The notes beneath the pieces were generated by a model. The model was not told the origin of the DNA, searched no databases, and worked only from the letters and a program-made list of their open reading frames with translations. A DNA stretch of 64,000 bases from positions 1-64,000 of the forward strand of contig CASFRL010000075.1 in the NCBI GenBank assembly GCA_949297285.1. The letters run 5' to 3'. Shown piece by piece: positions 26,332 to 35,878 of the stretch (its first letter is position 1; each line of letters opens with the position of its first letter). The DNA comes from an uncultured Bacteroidales bacterium (GTDB taxonomy: Bacteria; Bacteroidota; Bacteroidia; Bacteroidales; Coprobacteraceae). A program made the position numbers and the translations under genes.

Positions 26332-27783
26332 TCAATAATTCTCTAATCGCCCGGCATCGATACGAAGCAAAGCAAATAGCAAAATAGTAAATCCCCAAAG
26401 GGATGAACCTCCATAACTGAAAAACGGAAGAGGAATACCTATTACCGGACACAACCCTATTACCATCCCGATATTAATAGCTAAATGGAAGAACAAAATG
26501 CTGGCAACACAATAGCCATATACCCGACCGAATACCGACTTCTGGCGTTCGGCAATCTGAATAATGCGCAAAATCAGGGCAAAAAACAATATGACAACCA
26601 AAGATGCTCCCCAAAAGCCCTCTTCCTCGCCTATTGTACAGAAAATAAAATCGGTATCTTGTTCGGGGACATATTTCAATTTGGTCTGTGTCCCGTTCAA
26701 AAAACCTTTTCCCCATAAACCGCCCGAACCGATTGCAATCTTCGACTGATTGACATTGTATCCGGCCCCTCTCGGGTCGTCTTCCATACCAAAAGCGACC
26801 TTAATACGGGTTTGCTGATGAGGTTCCATAAGTTCGGTAAATACATAATTTACCGAAAACAAGAAGAGTACAGACACAATGGCAAAACAAATTGTCAACA
26901 ACAGTTTGCTCTTACGACTTTGCAAATATAAGAAGGCGATATATAAAGAAGATAGAGCTATGACTGCCAAAAAGAGATATACCCAATTTATAGAAATATC
27001 CCAAATCGACAATAAATAAAAGACGATAAAAACAGAAGTCGAAAATAAAAGGAGATTACGTACGACAACTGAGTCTTTATAAAAATAGGCAACCATTATG
27101 ATCATTACCAAAAGAATCAATGCTAAAACAAGCACTTCTCCTACGGGCGTAATCCCCCATAACATCCCGCTATACTTTACGCCCACCACAAAATATACAA
27201 TCGAACACAATCCGGCAAAAAGAATAAGTCCGGTCATTCCTTCCCGGTACAGCATAAATACTAAAGAGGCATACACCAAAGCCGATCCGGTCTCCTTTTG
27301 CATCATGATCAATGCCATAGGAAGAAGGATCAAAAAACAAGCTTTAAAGAAGTTTGTAAAACGTGTCAATACGAAGTTATATGTACTGATGAGCCGTGCC
27401 AGAGCCAATGCCGTCCCGAATTTTGCAAATTCGGCCGGTTGTATATTCACCGGACCCAACACCAACCAGGATCGGGAACCTTTAATTTCGGGAGCTAAAA
27501 AGATCGTCGCAACAAGAAGGATCATAAAACCTATATAGATGGGATATGCCAAAGTCTCGTATATGCGATTATCAAGCATCAACAATATAAATGCGATACA
27601 AAACGAGAGGCCGATCCACAACAACTGTTTTCCGGAGCGTTCCGAAAAGTCGAAAATACTGGCATTATCGAAATTATAACTGGCCGCATAAATACTTACC
27701 CACCCGATAAGCACAAGCACCGTATATAGTCCGACAACATACCAATCAATCGTTTTCCATATGCTAATTTCCCTTAATGCCAC
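26332..27783 (-). CDS. rodA: RodA peptidoglycan glycosyltransferase (SEDS)
   Basis: A 483-residue polytopic membrane protein of the FtsW/RodA/SpoVE family. It polymerises glycan strands from lipid II in the elongasome together with PBP2. Conserved blocks: GSRSWLVLGPVNIQPAEFAKFGTALALA, QKETGSALVYASLVFMLYREG, SKIAIGSGGLWGKGFLNGTQTKLKYVPEQDTDFIF and the C-terminal VIGLCPVIGIPLPFFSYGGSSLW. It is about 100 residues longer than E. coli RodA owing to an expanded mid-region of extra hydrophobic helices (about residues 190-310), common in Bacteroidetes. It overlaps mrdA by 20 bases and is the last gene of the mre cluster. Confidence 0.97.
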   Translation of the reverse strand: MALREISIWKTIDWYVVGLYTVLVLIGWVSIYAASYNFDNASIFDFSERSGKQLLWIGLSFCIAFILLMLDNRIYETLAYPIYIGFMILLVATIFLAPEIKGSRSWLVLGPVNIQPAEFAKFGTALALARLISTYNFVLTRFTNFFKACFLILLPMALIMMQKETGSALVYASLVFMLYREGMTGLILFAGLCSIVYFVVGVKYSGMLWGITPVGEVLVLALILLVMIIMVAYFYKDSVVVRNLLLFSTSVFIVFYLLSIWDISINWVYLFLAVIALSSLYIAFLYLQSRKSKLLLTICFAIVSVLFLFSVNYVFTELMEPHQQTRIKVAFGMEDDPRGAGYNVNQSKIAIGSGGLWGKGFLNGTQTKLKYVPEQDTDFIFCTIGEEEGFWGASLVVILFFALILRIIQIAERQKSVFGRVYGYCVASILFFHLAINIGMVIGLCPVIGIPLPFFSYGGSSLWGFTILLFALLRIDAGRLENY

Positions 27784-29626
27784 TGTATATCATTGTGTTT
27801 GACGTTACCATACGTTCTTCTAAATAAGCTCTTTCCGGAGCGATAGACCCATTCAGGTATTTTTCCATCATCAGGCTTCCGATAGGTACACCAAAGGTAG
27901 CTCCGAATCCTGCATTTTCTACATAAACGGCTATGGCTATCTTCGGATTATTCATCGGAGCGAATCCCATAAATGCGGAATGGTCTTTTCCGTGAGGATT
28001 CTGGGCGGTACCGGTTTTCCCGCAAACCTCTATTCCCGGAATAGCACCGATACGGCAAGTTCCTCCGGTCACAGCCATCCTCATTCCTTCTACTATATTT
28101 TTATAATATCCGCTATCGATAGCGGTATAGCGTCGTTTTCTGAATTCTTCATCCAAAACCGTATCTTGTATCTCTTTTACGACATGCGGAGTATAAAAAT
28201 ATCCCCGGTTAGCTATGGTTGCTGCCAGATTTGCAATTTGCAAAGGTGTTGCCAATATTTCTCCCTGCCCTATTGCAATAGAGATAACGGTCAACGCCCG
28301 CCAGCGATTTTCGCCATACACCTTGCTATAAAAATTACTGTTCGGGATAAAACCTCGACTTTCTCCCGGAAGATCGATTCCCAATCGGTAACCATAGCCC
28401 ATCGATACAAGATAGTCTTTCCAGATATCAAATGCCTCTGCCGTGTTTTTATATTTAGAACGACTGTCAAGCATTGCCCGCAAACCATAGCAAAAATAGG
28501 CATTACACGAAGTCTGCAACGCCGAAAGAAGCCCCAAAGGCGATCCGTGAGCATGGCATCCGACCCTCAAGCCACCGGCTACAAAGCCATGATAACAAGG
28601 AAACAAGGTCGCGGGAGTTATCACTTTTTCCTGCAAGAATATAAGTCCTTGAGTCGGTTTAAAGGTCGATCCGGGAGGATATGCAGCCATAAATGCCCTA
28701 TCGTATAACGGCTTATAAGGATTTTTATTCAACATCAGATAATTCTTTCCGCGTTCGCGACCGACCAATATCGAAGGATCATACGTCGGACTCGACACCA
28801 ATGCCAATATTTCTCCGGTCGAAGGTTCTATGGCGACAATAGCCCCGATCTTATTTTGCATTAAATACTCTCCGTATTGCTGCAAATCGGCATCGATAGA
28901 GAGTTTGAGGTTTTTACCCGACTTAGGAGCGATATCATATATTCCGTCTTCATATCTTCCTTTTACCCGGCCATGTGCATCCCGTAGCAATATTTCTACG
29001 CCTTTTTCGCCTCGCAAATATTTTTCATAAGATTTTTCTACGCCAAGATCACCGGTATAATCGCCCCGGATATAATAATCGTCTTTCTCAAGATCGCGAG
29101 GAGATACTTCCCTGATATTTCCCAAAACATTAGCGGCACTATTTACGGCATACTCTCTGAGGATACGGTTTTGAATAAAAAAACCGGGGTATTTGTACAA
29201 TTTTTCTTGCAAACGGCCATAATCTTGTGCTGATAGTTGGGAGATAAATGTCTGAGGGGTATAAGCCGAATAACCGGGATTCAGGCGACGGTCTTTCACC
29301 ATTGCCCAACGACGATCAAACTGTTCGCGAGTAATACCCAATGTTCGACAAAAGTCTAAAGTATCAAACTCCTGAATTTCCCGGACGATCATCATGACAT
29401 CATACGCCGGCTGATTATACACCAGCAATTTCCCATTGCGGTCATAAATCAATCCACGTGAAGGGTATTGTATTTTTTTGAGAAAAGCATTGCTGTCGGC
29501 AAATTGTTTATAATCATTGTCCAATACCTGCAATGTAAAAAGCCGTATCAGATATATCAGAATCACAACTGTCATGATCCCGATAATAACATATTTGCGG
29601 TTTCCTGAGTTGTAATCGACAGTCAC
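27764..29626 (-). CDS. mrdA: penicillin-binding protein 2, elongation transpeptidase
   Basis: A 620-residue class B PBP. One N-terminal membrane anchor (about 13-31), a dimerisation domain with the RGLIYDRNGKLLVYN motif, and a transpeptidase domain. The active-site motifs are PPGSTFKPTQG (SxxK serine), TSCNAYF (SxN) and CGKTGTAQNP (KTG). It crosslinks peptidoglycan during side-wall growth with RodA and MreBCD. It overlaps both neighbours (four bases with mreD, 20 with rodA). Confidence 0.97.
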   Translation of the reverse strand: MTVDYNSGNRKYVIIGIMTVVILIYLIRLFTLQVLDNDYKQFADSNAFLKKIQYPSRGLIYDRNGKLLVYNQPAYDVMMIVREIQEFDTLDFCRTLGITREQFDRRWAMVKDRRLNPGYSAYTPQTFISQLSAQDYGRLQEKLYKYPGFFIQNRILREYAVNSAANVLGNIREVSPRDLEKDDYYIRGDYTGDLGVEKSYEKYLRGEKGVEILLRDAHGRVKGRYEDGIYDIAPKSGKNLKLSIDADLQQYGEYLMQNKIGAIVAIEPSTGEILALVSSPTYDPSILVGRERGKNYLMLNKNPYKPLYDRAFMAAYPPGSTFKPTQGLIFLQEKVITPATLFPCYHGFVAGGLRVGCHAHGSPLGLLSALQTSCNAYFCYGLRAMLDSRSKYKNTAEAFDIWKDYLVSMGYGYRLGIDLPGESRGFIPNSNFYSKVYGENRWRALTVISIAIGQGEILATPLQIANLAATIANRGYFYTPHVVKEIQDTVLDEEFRKRRYTAIDSGYYKNIVEGMRMAVTGGTCRIGAIPGIEVCGKTGTAQNPHGKDHSAFMGFAPMNNPKIAIAVYVENAGFGATFGVPIGSLMMEKYLNGSIAPERAYLEERMVTSNTMIYSGIKGN

Positions 29627-30132
29627 TTCTTTTTCAAATTTAAACTTTCCAACGCCAAAATCAAAGCCAACGTAAGCAATGTACTTGACAAAATTCGCAA
29701 TATCAAAACCAGCGGAGAGAAAAATGAAAAAGTTTCAATTAAAAATACCAAAATGCAAAACAGAAAAACCATACAAAATGCATACACCGAAAAATTTTCG
29801 GAACCGAATGCCCGAAACGATGGTATAAGTGAAACTTCTTCATTCCCCCGTTGCAATACCAAAGCTATAAATGTGCGTCTGACAAAAGCGACAGAAACCG
29901 AGGCTAAGGCATACACTCCGGGTGTATTGCTGAATATATCGATTATGAGCCCTATCAAAAAAGACAATGTCATTGTCCAATTGGGCGATAGCGTCGTGGG
30001 CAACTTTAAGATGAAATACAGAAACAGAAACGGTGTCGCATAACCAAACAAGGCGATACGGTTGAAAGCCAACACTTGCAACAATACCAATACGATAAAT
30101 AATAATGTATAACCTATGACCGACCTATTCAT
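29623..30132 (-). CDS. mreD: rod shape-determining protein MreD
   Basis: A 169-residue hydrophobic protein with five or six membrane segments and the short conserved PLFLYFILKLP and FLIGLIIDIFSNTPGVYALA blocks of MreD. It connects MreC to the elongation machinery in the inner membrane. It overlaps mreC (8 bases) and mrdA (4 bases), so translation is probably coupled. Confidence 0.92.
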   Translation of the reverse strand: MNRSVIGYTLLFIVLVLLQVLAFNRIALFGYATPFLFLYFILKLPTTLSPNWTMTLSFLIGLIIDIFSNTPGVYALASVSVAFVRRTFIALVLQRGNEEVSLIPSFRAFGSENFSVYAFCMVFLFCILVFLIETFSFFSPLVLILRILSSTLLTLALILALESLNLKKK

Positions 30133-30988
30133 CTTGTGTGGCCTCCATTTCTAAAATCCGACGTTCTTCTTGCCCTTTATCATCAAGTATACGGACATCA
30201 TTCAATCGAGAAAAATCTGTTGACAATTTTACTTTCAAGGCATAAAAATTGTCATTCCGCTGTTTTGAGAAAGTCTCAACCGTCCCCACCATCAAGCCTT
30301 CGGGGAAAACAGAGGAGTAACCGCTTGTCACAATCGTATCGCCTTTGACAAACTGCACATGGCGAGGCAACTCTTCTAATACGGCAAAACGGGGATCTTT
30401 ACCGTCCCACACCAATGAGCCGAAATAGTTGCTGCCTTTTACCTTGCAACTCAAACGCAACTTGGGATTCAATAAAGAAATGACAACGGCATAGTGGTCG
30501 GAAACGACATTGATAATGCCGACGATTCCGTTCTGGTCGATTACCCCCATCTCTGAATGAATACCATCTTTCCGCCCCTTATTCAATGTAATGTAGTTAT
30601 GTGCCCTGACAACACTGTTATTTATAACCTGAGCAACTTGAAAGTCATAGCGAGAGATGGCTGTATCTGCAGCGGTACGAATCAACAAACTGTCACCACT
30701 CAATCGACGAACCTCATCCCGCAAACGAATGAGTTCCATCTCAAGATTTCCATTTTGCTTTTGCAAATCACGGTTTATCTCGCGCAGGCCAAAATATCCC
30801 GTAATACCACTGGTCATCGTATAAAAACGGCCTGCCATTTCATTTGCCGAACTGAAAAAGACGCTTTGCTGATAAGCATTATACTTAAATAACAAAACAA
30901 AACAGATGGCAAGATAAAAAGCATACACAAAGATCGGACTGTGGTTTATCAAAAAAGAGATCAGTTTGCGCATGTGCCGAGTCCTCAA
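30125..30988 (-). CDS. mreC: rod shape-determining protein MreC
   Basis: A 287-residue bitopic protein: one membrane segment (about 13-32), a coiled coil (about 65-100, REINRDLQKQNGNLEMELIRLRDEVRRL) and the two periplasmic beta domains (AQVINNSVVRAHNYITLNKGRKDGIHSEMGVID, VSDHYAVVISLLNPKLRLSCKVKGSNYFGSLVWDG, GDTIVTSGYSSVFPEGLMVGTVE). MreC binds and activates PBP2. The start lies 86 bases after the mreB stop, across a hairpin terminator. Confidence 0.95.
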   Translation of the reverse strand: MRTRHMRKLISFLINHSPIFVYAFYLAICFVLLFKYNAYQQSVFFSSANEMAGRFYTMTSGITGYFGLREINRDLQKQNGNLEMELIRLRDEVRRLSGDSLLIRTAADTAISRYDFQVAQVINNSVVRAHNYITLNKGRKDGIHSEMGVIDQNGIVGIINVVSDHYAVVISLLNPKLRLSCKVKGSNYFGSLVWDGKDPRFAVLEELPRHVQFVKGDTIVTSGYSSVFPEGLMVGTVETFSKQRNDNFYALKVKLSTDFSRLNDVRILDDKGQEERRILEMEATQDE

Positions 30989-31032
30989 CTAATATATTAC
31001 AGTTACAACACTCTTGTTGTCAAAAAAACATT

Positions 31033-31052
31033 TTCCCCGACGAGTCGGGGAA
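31033..31052 (-). terminator. hairpin between mreB and mreC
   Basis: Perfect nine-base stem TTCCCCGAC (31033-31041) with GTCGGGGAA (31044-31052); on the minus strand it is followed by AAAATG and a T7 run. It probably ends part of the mreB transcripts and so lowers mreCD-mrdA-rodA expression relative to mreB. Confidence 0.7.
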
Positions 31053-31074
31053 TTTATTCATATCGGGTTTATTA

Positions 31075-32094
31075 TTATCGTATCAAGAATGAAAACTTAT
31101 CGATATTTTTCAATGCGATTCCGGTACCTTTGGCAACTGCGTGCAACGGATCCTCGGCTATATGGAACGGAATTCCGATTTTATCGGTCAACCGTTTGTC
31201 AAGGCCTCTCAACAAAGCCCCGCCACCAGCCAGATAAATACCATTGCGAACAATGTCTGCATACAATTCAGGAGGCGTTTGTTCCAATGCACTCAAGACG
31301 GCAGCTTCTATCTTCGAAATAGATTTTTCTATACAATGCGATATTTCCTGATAAGATACCGGCACTTCCATAGGAAGGGCTGTCATTCGGTTTGGTCCAT
31401 GCACGATATAGTCCTCTGGCGGATTAGCCATTTCGGTAAGTGCCGATCCGACATTGATCTTTATCAATTCGGCAGTACGTTCTCCGACTTTGACATTATG
31501 CTGACGGCCCATATACTCCTGAATATCGGCTGTGAGATCGTCTCCTGCAATGCGAATCGACTTATTCGAAACAATACCGCCCAATGAAATAACGGCGATT
31601 TCGGTAGTTCCTCCACCTATATCCACAATCATATTTCCTTCCGGAGCTTCTACGTCCAATCCGATTCCGATAGCCGCAGCCATAGGTTCGTAAATCATAT
31701 AAACATCTCTTCCCCCGGCATGTTCGGCAGAGTCACGTACGGCACGAATCTCTACTTCGGTACTTCCGGAAGGAATACAAACGACCATGCGTAACGAAGG
31801 AGTAAACCAACGGTTCTTGGTATTCACCATTTTCACCATTCCCCGAATCATCTGTTCGGCAGCATAAAAGTCGGCAATTACACCGTCTCTCAACGGACGC
31901 AATGTGCGTATATTTTCATGGGTCTTACCATGCATTTGCCGTGCTGTCTCACCTACGGCTTTCAGTTTGTCGGTACGTTTGTCCAATGCGACCATAGATG
32001 GCTCATCTACCACAATTTTACCATTATGGATAATAATGGTATTGGCAGTACCTAAATCTATTGCGATTTCCTGAGTGAAAGAAAATAATCCCAT
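31075..32094 (-). CDS. mreB: actin-like shape protein MreB
   Basis: A 339-residue MreB. It forms membrane-bound filaments that organise lateral wall growth. Actin-fold nucleotide motifs: EIAIDLGTANT (phosphate 1), MIVDIGGGTTEIAVISLGG (phosphate 2), YLAGGGALLRGLDKRL (adenosine). Other MreB signatures are LRDGVIADF, VCIPSGSTEVEIRAVRDSAEHAGGR and YEPMAAAIG. It has an amphipathic N-terminus, MGLFSFTQ. A 14-base inverted repeat without a T run separates it from purH upstream, and no promoter box is visible in the 70 bases between, so it may be read from purH. Confidence 0.98.
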   Translation of the reverse strand: MGLFSFTQEIAIDLGTANTIIIHNGKIVVDEPSMVALDKRTDKLKAVGETARQMHGKTHENIRTLRPLRDGVIADFYAAEQMIRGMVKMVNTKNRWFTPSLRMVVCIPSGSTEVEIRAVRDSAEHAGGRDVYMIYEPMAAAIGIGLDVEAPEGNMIVDIGGGTTEIAVISLGGIVSNKSIRIAGDDLTADIQEYMGRQHNVKVGERTAELIKINVGSALTEMANPPEDYIVHGPNRMTALPMEVPVSYQEISHCIEKSISKIEAAVLSALEQTPPELYADIVRNGIYLAGGGALLRGLDKRLTDKIGIPFHIAEDPLHAVAKGTGIALKNIDKFSFLIR

Positions 32095-32120
32095 TTTTTC
32101 TGTTTTTTTATAAAATGTGG

Positions 32121-32153
32121 CGGATTATTTCAGACCGAATCTGAAATAATCCG
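32121..32153. repeat. 14-base inverted repeat between purH and mreB
   Basis: CGGATTATTTCAGA (32121-32134) with TCTGAAATAATCCG (32140-32153), perfect arms and a five-base loop, ten bases beyond the purH stop. There is no proper T run on the minus strand, so it may be a weak terminator, an RNA-stabilising 3' end or a processing site rather than a full stop. Confidence 0.7.
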
Positions 32154-32163
32154 ATAACCTTTC

Positions 32164-33687
32164 TTAATGTTTAAAATGACGAATGCCGGTAGTAACCATA
32201 GCCACCCCGTTTGCATTGCAATAATCAATAGTCTCATTATCACGAATCGATCCGCCGGGTTGAATAACCGTATCGATACCTTCTTTATGCGCAATCTCTA
32301 CACAATCGGCAAAGGGGAAGAATGCATCTGACGCCATTACCGAACCTTTCAAGTCGAACCCGAATGATTTTGCTTTTTCTATTGCATGGCGCAACGAGTC
32401 TACCCGAGAGGTCTGCCCTACTCCACTTGCATAAAGTTGTTTTCCTTTGGCCAATACGATGGCGTTCGATTTGCTGTGTTTCACAATTTTATTGGCAAAC
32501 AACAAATCTTCAACTTCTTCGGGAAGAACCGCTTTATTGGTAACTTGAGTCAATTCTTCGGGTTTTTCCCGATGCAAATCCCTGTCTTGCATCAATACGC
32601 CATTCAACAAAGAACGGAATTGCAAAGCTTTTGTTTTATTTTCTTTTAAAACCAATATGATGCGATTCTTTTTCTGTTTTAAGACAGCTAAGGCATCATC
32701 ATCATATCCCGGAGCAATAACGACTTCAAAGAAGATATTGTTCATCTCTTCGGCCGTTGCTTTATCGATTTTCCCATTTGTGATCAATACGCCACCGAAA
32801 GCAGAAACCGGATCTCCGGCCAAAGCAGCTTTCCAGGCATCGACCAATACCGGACGCGAAGCCAGCCCGCAGGCATTATTGTGTTTCAAAATAGCAAATG
32901 TCAACTCATCGAATTCTGAAATTAAAGAGACTGCGGCATCGATATCCAACAAATTGTTATACGAAATTTCTTTTCCATGCAATTGTTCGAACATATCTTC
33001 AAACTTCCCGAAGAAAAGACCTTTTTGATGCGGATTCTCACCATAGCGCAATACTTTGGCATCGTTTTCAGCATAACGGAAATAAGAGTTTTCTCCATTA
33101 TCGAAATAATTAAAGATTGCCGTATCGTATCCTGAAGAAACAGCAAAAGCTTCTTTGGCAAACCATTTACGGTCTTCGATCGAAGATTCGGCACCTTTTT
33201 CATTCAACAACTGCATCAGGGGAGCATATTGTCTTTTCGAAGCCACAATAACTACATCTTTAAAGTTCTTTGCAGCCGCACGTATCAAAGATATACCGCC
33301 GATATCGATCTTTTCGATAATTGCGCTTTCATCAGCTCCTGAAGCGACAGTTTCTTCAAAAGGATAAAGATCGACGATCACTAAATCGATTTCAGGAATT
33401 TCATATTCGGCTATTTGTTTCTGATCGCCTTCCAATTCGCGACGACACAATATACCTCCGAAAACTTTAGGATGAAGGGTTTTTACACGTCCTCCCAATA
33501 TGGAAGGATATCCGGTAAGGTCTTCAACAGCCTGACAAGGTAAGCCCAATGACTCTATAAAAGCCTGCGTACCACCGGTTGATATAAAACGCACACCTTC
33601 ACTATGTAATTTTTTTAATATTTCATCTAATCCATCTTTGTGGAACACCGAAACCAAAGCGGTTTTAATTCTCTTATTTTCAGACAT
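32164..33687 (-). CDS. purH: bifunctional AICAR transformylase/IMP cyclohydrolase
   Basis: A two-domain enzyme of about 507 residues catalysing the last two steps of IMP synthesis. The N-terminal IMP cyclohydrolase has ALVSVFHKDGL, FISTGGTQAFIESLG, ILGGRVKTLHPKVFGGIL and DIGGISLIRAAAKNF. The C-terminal AICAR formyltransferase has RYGENPHQKG, SYNNLLDIDAA, FAILKHNNACG, GVLITNGKI, VKHSKSNAIVLAKG, GVGQTSRVDS and ASDAFFPFAD. The longest frame adds ten codons up to 33717, but those overlap a TATTTTTG promoter box (33715-33722); MSENKRIKT at 33687 is used. The other IMP-pathway gene here, purM, lies 24 kb away. Confidence 0.97.
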   Translation of the reverse strand: MSENKRIKTALVSVFHKDGLDEILKKLHSEGVRFISTGGTQAFIESLGLPCQAVEDLTGYPSILGGRVKTLHPKVFGGILCRRELEGDQKQIAEYEIPEIDLVIVDLYPFEETVASGADESAIIEKIDIGGISLIRAAAKNFKDVVIVASKRQYAPLMQLLNEKGAESSIEDRKWFAKEAFAVSSGYDTAIFNYFDNGENSYFRYAENDAKVLRYGENPHQKGLFFGKFEDMFEQLHGKEISYNNLLDIDAAVSLISEFDELTFAILKHNNACGLASRPVLVDAWKAALAGDPVSAFGGVLITNGKIDKATAEEMNNIFFEVVIAPGYDDDALAVLKQKKNRIILVLKENKTKALQFRSLLNGVLMQDRDLHREKPEELTQVTNKAVLPEEVEDLLFANKIVKHSKSNAIVLAKGKQLYASGVGQTSRVDSLRHAIEKAKSFGFDLKGSVMASDAFFPFADCVEIAHKEGIDTVIQPGGSIRDNETIDYCNANGVAMVTTGIRHFKH

Positions 33688-33722
33688 ATATGCAAGTTTA
33701 AGTTTTTCAAAGCACAAAAATA

Positions 33723-34060
33723 CGAAATAATGTGATTGATATATACAGATTAAGCGAAAGTTTTAGAAAAAATAATGTTACATTTTTATATCCGGAATTA
33801 AAAAACATAAAAAGAGACATCTATTCAAACTCGAAAGCGCTTTCTTTCTGTTTTTTATTTCACAAACAGTTCATTATCAAATTATAGATTTACTACAGGG
33901 GTTAAACATTCCGACCGTTTCACAATGATCGGGAAAGTAGAGAAAATATTGAACTTGTAATAAGGTCGATCGAATAGTAAGCACCGGATATTTTTGCCAT
34001 GAGAAAACGTTCCAATATGACAGTCGGTTCGATAAGTTTTTGCTCCCGACCTATAAAATC
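33723..34060. other. gap between the U32 gene and purH
   Basis: About 340 bases without a supported gene. It holds the purH promoter box at its left edge (minus-strand TATTTTTG, 33715-33722). No strong hairpin terminator or RNA was recognised; the only pairing seen is GTCGG with CCGAC near 34022-34054, without a T run. Confidence 0.5.
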
Positions 34061-35878
34061 TTATTCTTTATAAATCCGCATTTCGCATAAACGACAATCG
34101 AATTCGAGACGGAGACGAGTATTTTTATATTGTAAATAAAGCGGAGCTGTCCAACGATCTGCTCTCTCTTCCTTCAAACAATGGCCCAGCTCACGACGGA
34201 TGCAATGACGGGTAAACATTAAAGGGACATGATCTGGAATTCGAGTTTCAAAAGCGGGGTCAATCGCTGTCACACCATGCTCGATATAAAATTTCCGGGC
34301 TTTTGCATTATAGACATTTCCAAGATAGGTCAATTTCGTCTGAGGGAAAGGATAAGTTTCCGCCACGGTCTTTCTTTTCTCGGTACGATATGCCTCTTTT
34401 CGGGTCTTCAACAACAGGTCTACTACCTGACGGCGCATATCTGACAGCAAAGAGGCCGGAATAAAATAGCGATCGGTATCCTGTAAAACGATTTCTGCTA
34501 TCCGAAACGGAGTGTCGCCCAATTTTGATAACTGTCTGCGTTGATTCTCCGACTGCGAAGTTCTTGCCTCCTCACCCGACCATTCCCGGTCGATAAAAAC
34601 GGAGATTCCGGTTTCGTCCGCAATCGACAAGTGCAATTTATCCCATGATCCCGACAACTCCAACGTCACACCAATTCGCCTGTCGGCACTCTTTCGGGCA
34701 AGAATTTTTTCGAACTCCTGGTCATAGTTACGATACAATCTTGTTTTCGCCTTTATCCGAGGCATCTCTGCCGGAAAGATAAGATTACCTTCTACTCTGT
34801 TTACGCGAAAACCTTCAAAGACTCCCGATTCGTTAAAAAAACAGAGCCCGTCACCGTTATTCAACCGCACGATACCGGCTATGGTGATCGATTTGGCCGA
34901 TACCTGCTTTACGTTACCGATATATTCTCCCATCGACTTGGGGGTATCGGGCGATGAAATAGGCGACGAATCTTTCGTATCCAACAAATAGGATGTAAAT
35001 CCTCTATTAAAACTTTTGTTCGGATCAGGTGTAAAAAAGAAATCGGTTGTACCGGATGATGCTCTTATGTACTCCGGCCGGCGCTCCAATATCGCATCTA
35101 ACTTCTTGCGATACCAAGCCGTCACGTTTTTGACATAAGACATCTCCTTGAGACGCCCCTCGATCTTCAAGGATGAAACTCCGGCATCCAACAAAGCTTC
35201 GAGATCGTCGGTACGATTCATATCTTTAAGCGAGAGTAAATGCTTTTCTTTTTGCAATATACGGCCATCGGCATCCAACAATGTATAAGGTAACCGACAA
35301 AATTGAGCACACGCTCCCCGATTGGCACTGCGACCGCTCAAACAGTGGCTCAGATAACACTGCCCGCTGTAACTCACGCAAAGAGCACCATGTATAAAAA
35401 CTTCTAAAGGGACATTCGTGTTTTCTGATATATGCCGGATTTGCGCCAACGACAATTCCCGGGCCAACACGACCTGTGAAAACCCTACATTTTCAAGAAA
35501 TCGGACCTTTTCTACGGTGCGATTGTCGGTTTGGGTACTGGCATGCAAAGCAATCGGGGGAATATCCAACTCTAAAATTCCCATATCTTGAACGATCAGA
35601 GCATCGACCCCGATAGAATACATTTCGCCGATAATACGTTCGGTCTCGAGCAACTCTTCGTCTTTCAATATCGTATTCAACGCTACATATACACGGGAAT
35701 CGTATTTATGGGCATAATCGACCAAGCGGGCAATTTCAGATGTACTGTTCCCGGCAGCAGCCCGGGCACTAAAGCGAGGGGCTCCTATATAGACGGCATC
35801 AGCTCCATGATTAATGGCTTCTATACCTATTTCGGCATTTTTGGCCGGAGACAAAAGTTCGATACGTCTGGGTGTCAT
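34061..35878 (-). CDS. U32-family peptidase-like protein (RNA hydroxylation type)
   Basis: A 605-residue protein. The N-terminal U32 domain (1-280) has ELLSPAKNAEIGIEAINHGADAVYIGAPRFSARA, HASTQTDNRT, VFIHGALCVSYSGQCYLSHCLSGRSANRGACAQFCRLPY and LLSLKDMN. The cysteine-rich CVSYSGQCYLSHCLSG..NRGACAQFCR block is conserved in members that hydroxylate tRNA or 23S rRNA (TrhP, RlhA) together with an iron-sulfur cluster. The C-terminal part resembles DUF3656 and ends with FDCRLCEMRIY. Described as peptidase, but most bacterial relatives act on RNA. The start codon follows the metA stop with no gap (TAAATG), so the two are one operon. Confidence 0.88.
   Translation of the reverse strand: MTPRRIELLSPAKNAEIGIEAINHGADAVYIGAPRFSARAAAGNSTSEIARLVDYAHKYDSRVYVALNTILKDEELLETERIIGEMYSIGVDALIVQDMGILELDIPPIALHASTQTDNRTVEKVRFLENVGFSQVVLARELSLAQIRHISENTNVPLEVFIHGALCVSYSGQCYLSHCLSGRSANRGACAQFCRLPYTLLDADGRILQKEKHLLSLKDMNRTDDLEALLDAGVSSLKIEGRLKEMSYVKNVTAWYRKKLDAILERRPEYIRASSGTTDFFFTPDPNKSFNRGFTSYLLDTKDSSPISSPDTPKSMGEYIGNVKQVSAKSITIAGIVRLNNGDGLCFFNESGVFEGFRVNRVEGNLIFPAEMPRIKAKTRLYRNYDQEFEKILARKSADRRIGVTLELSGSWDKLHLSIADETGISVFIDREWSGEEARTSQSENQRRQLSKLGDTPFRIAEIVLQDTDRYFIPASLLSDMRRQVVDLLLKTRKEAYRTEKRKTVAETYPFPQTKLTYLGNVYNAKARKFYIEHGVTAIDPAFETRIPDHVPLMFTRHCIRRELGHCLKEERADRWTAPLYLQYKNTRLRLEFDCRLCEMRIYKE

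Noticed and set aside
27980-28708. 242-residue plus-strand frame over mrdA
   Set aside because: Antisense to the conserved transpeptidase domain; codon composition not protein-like.
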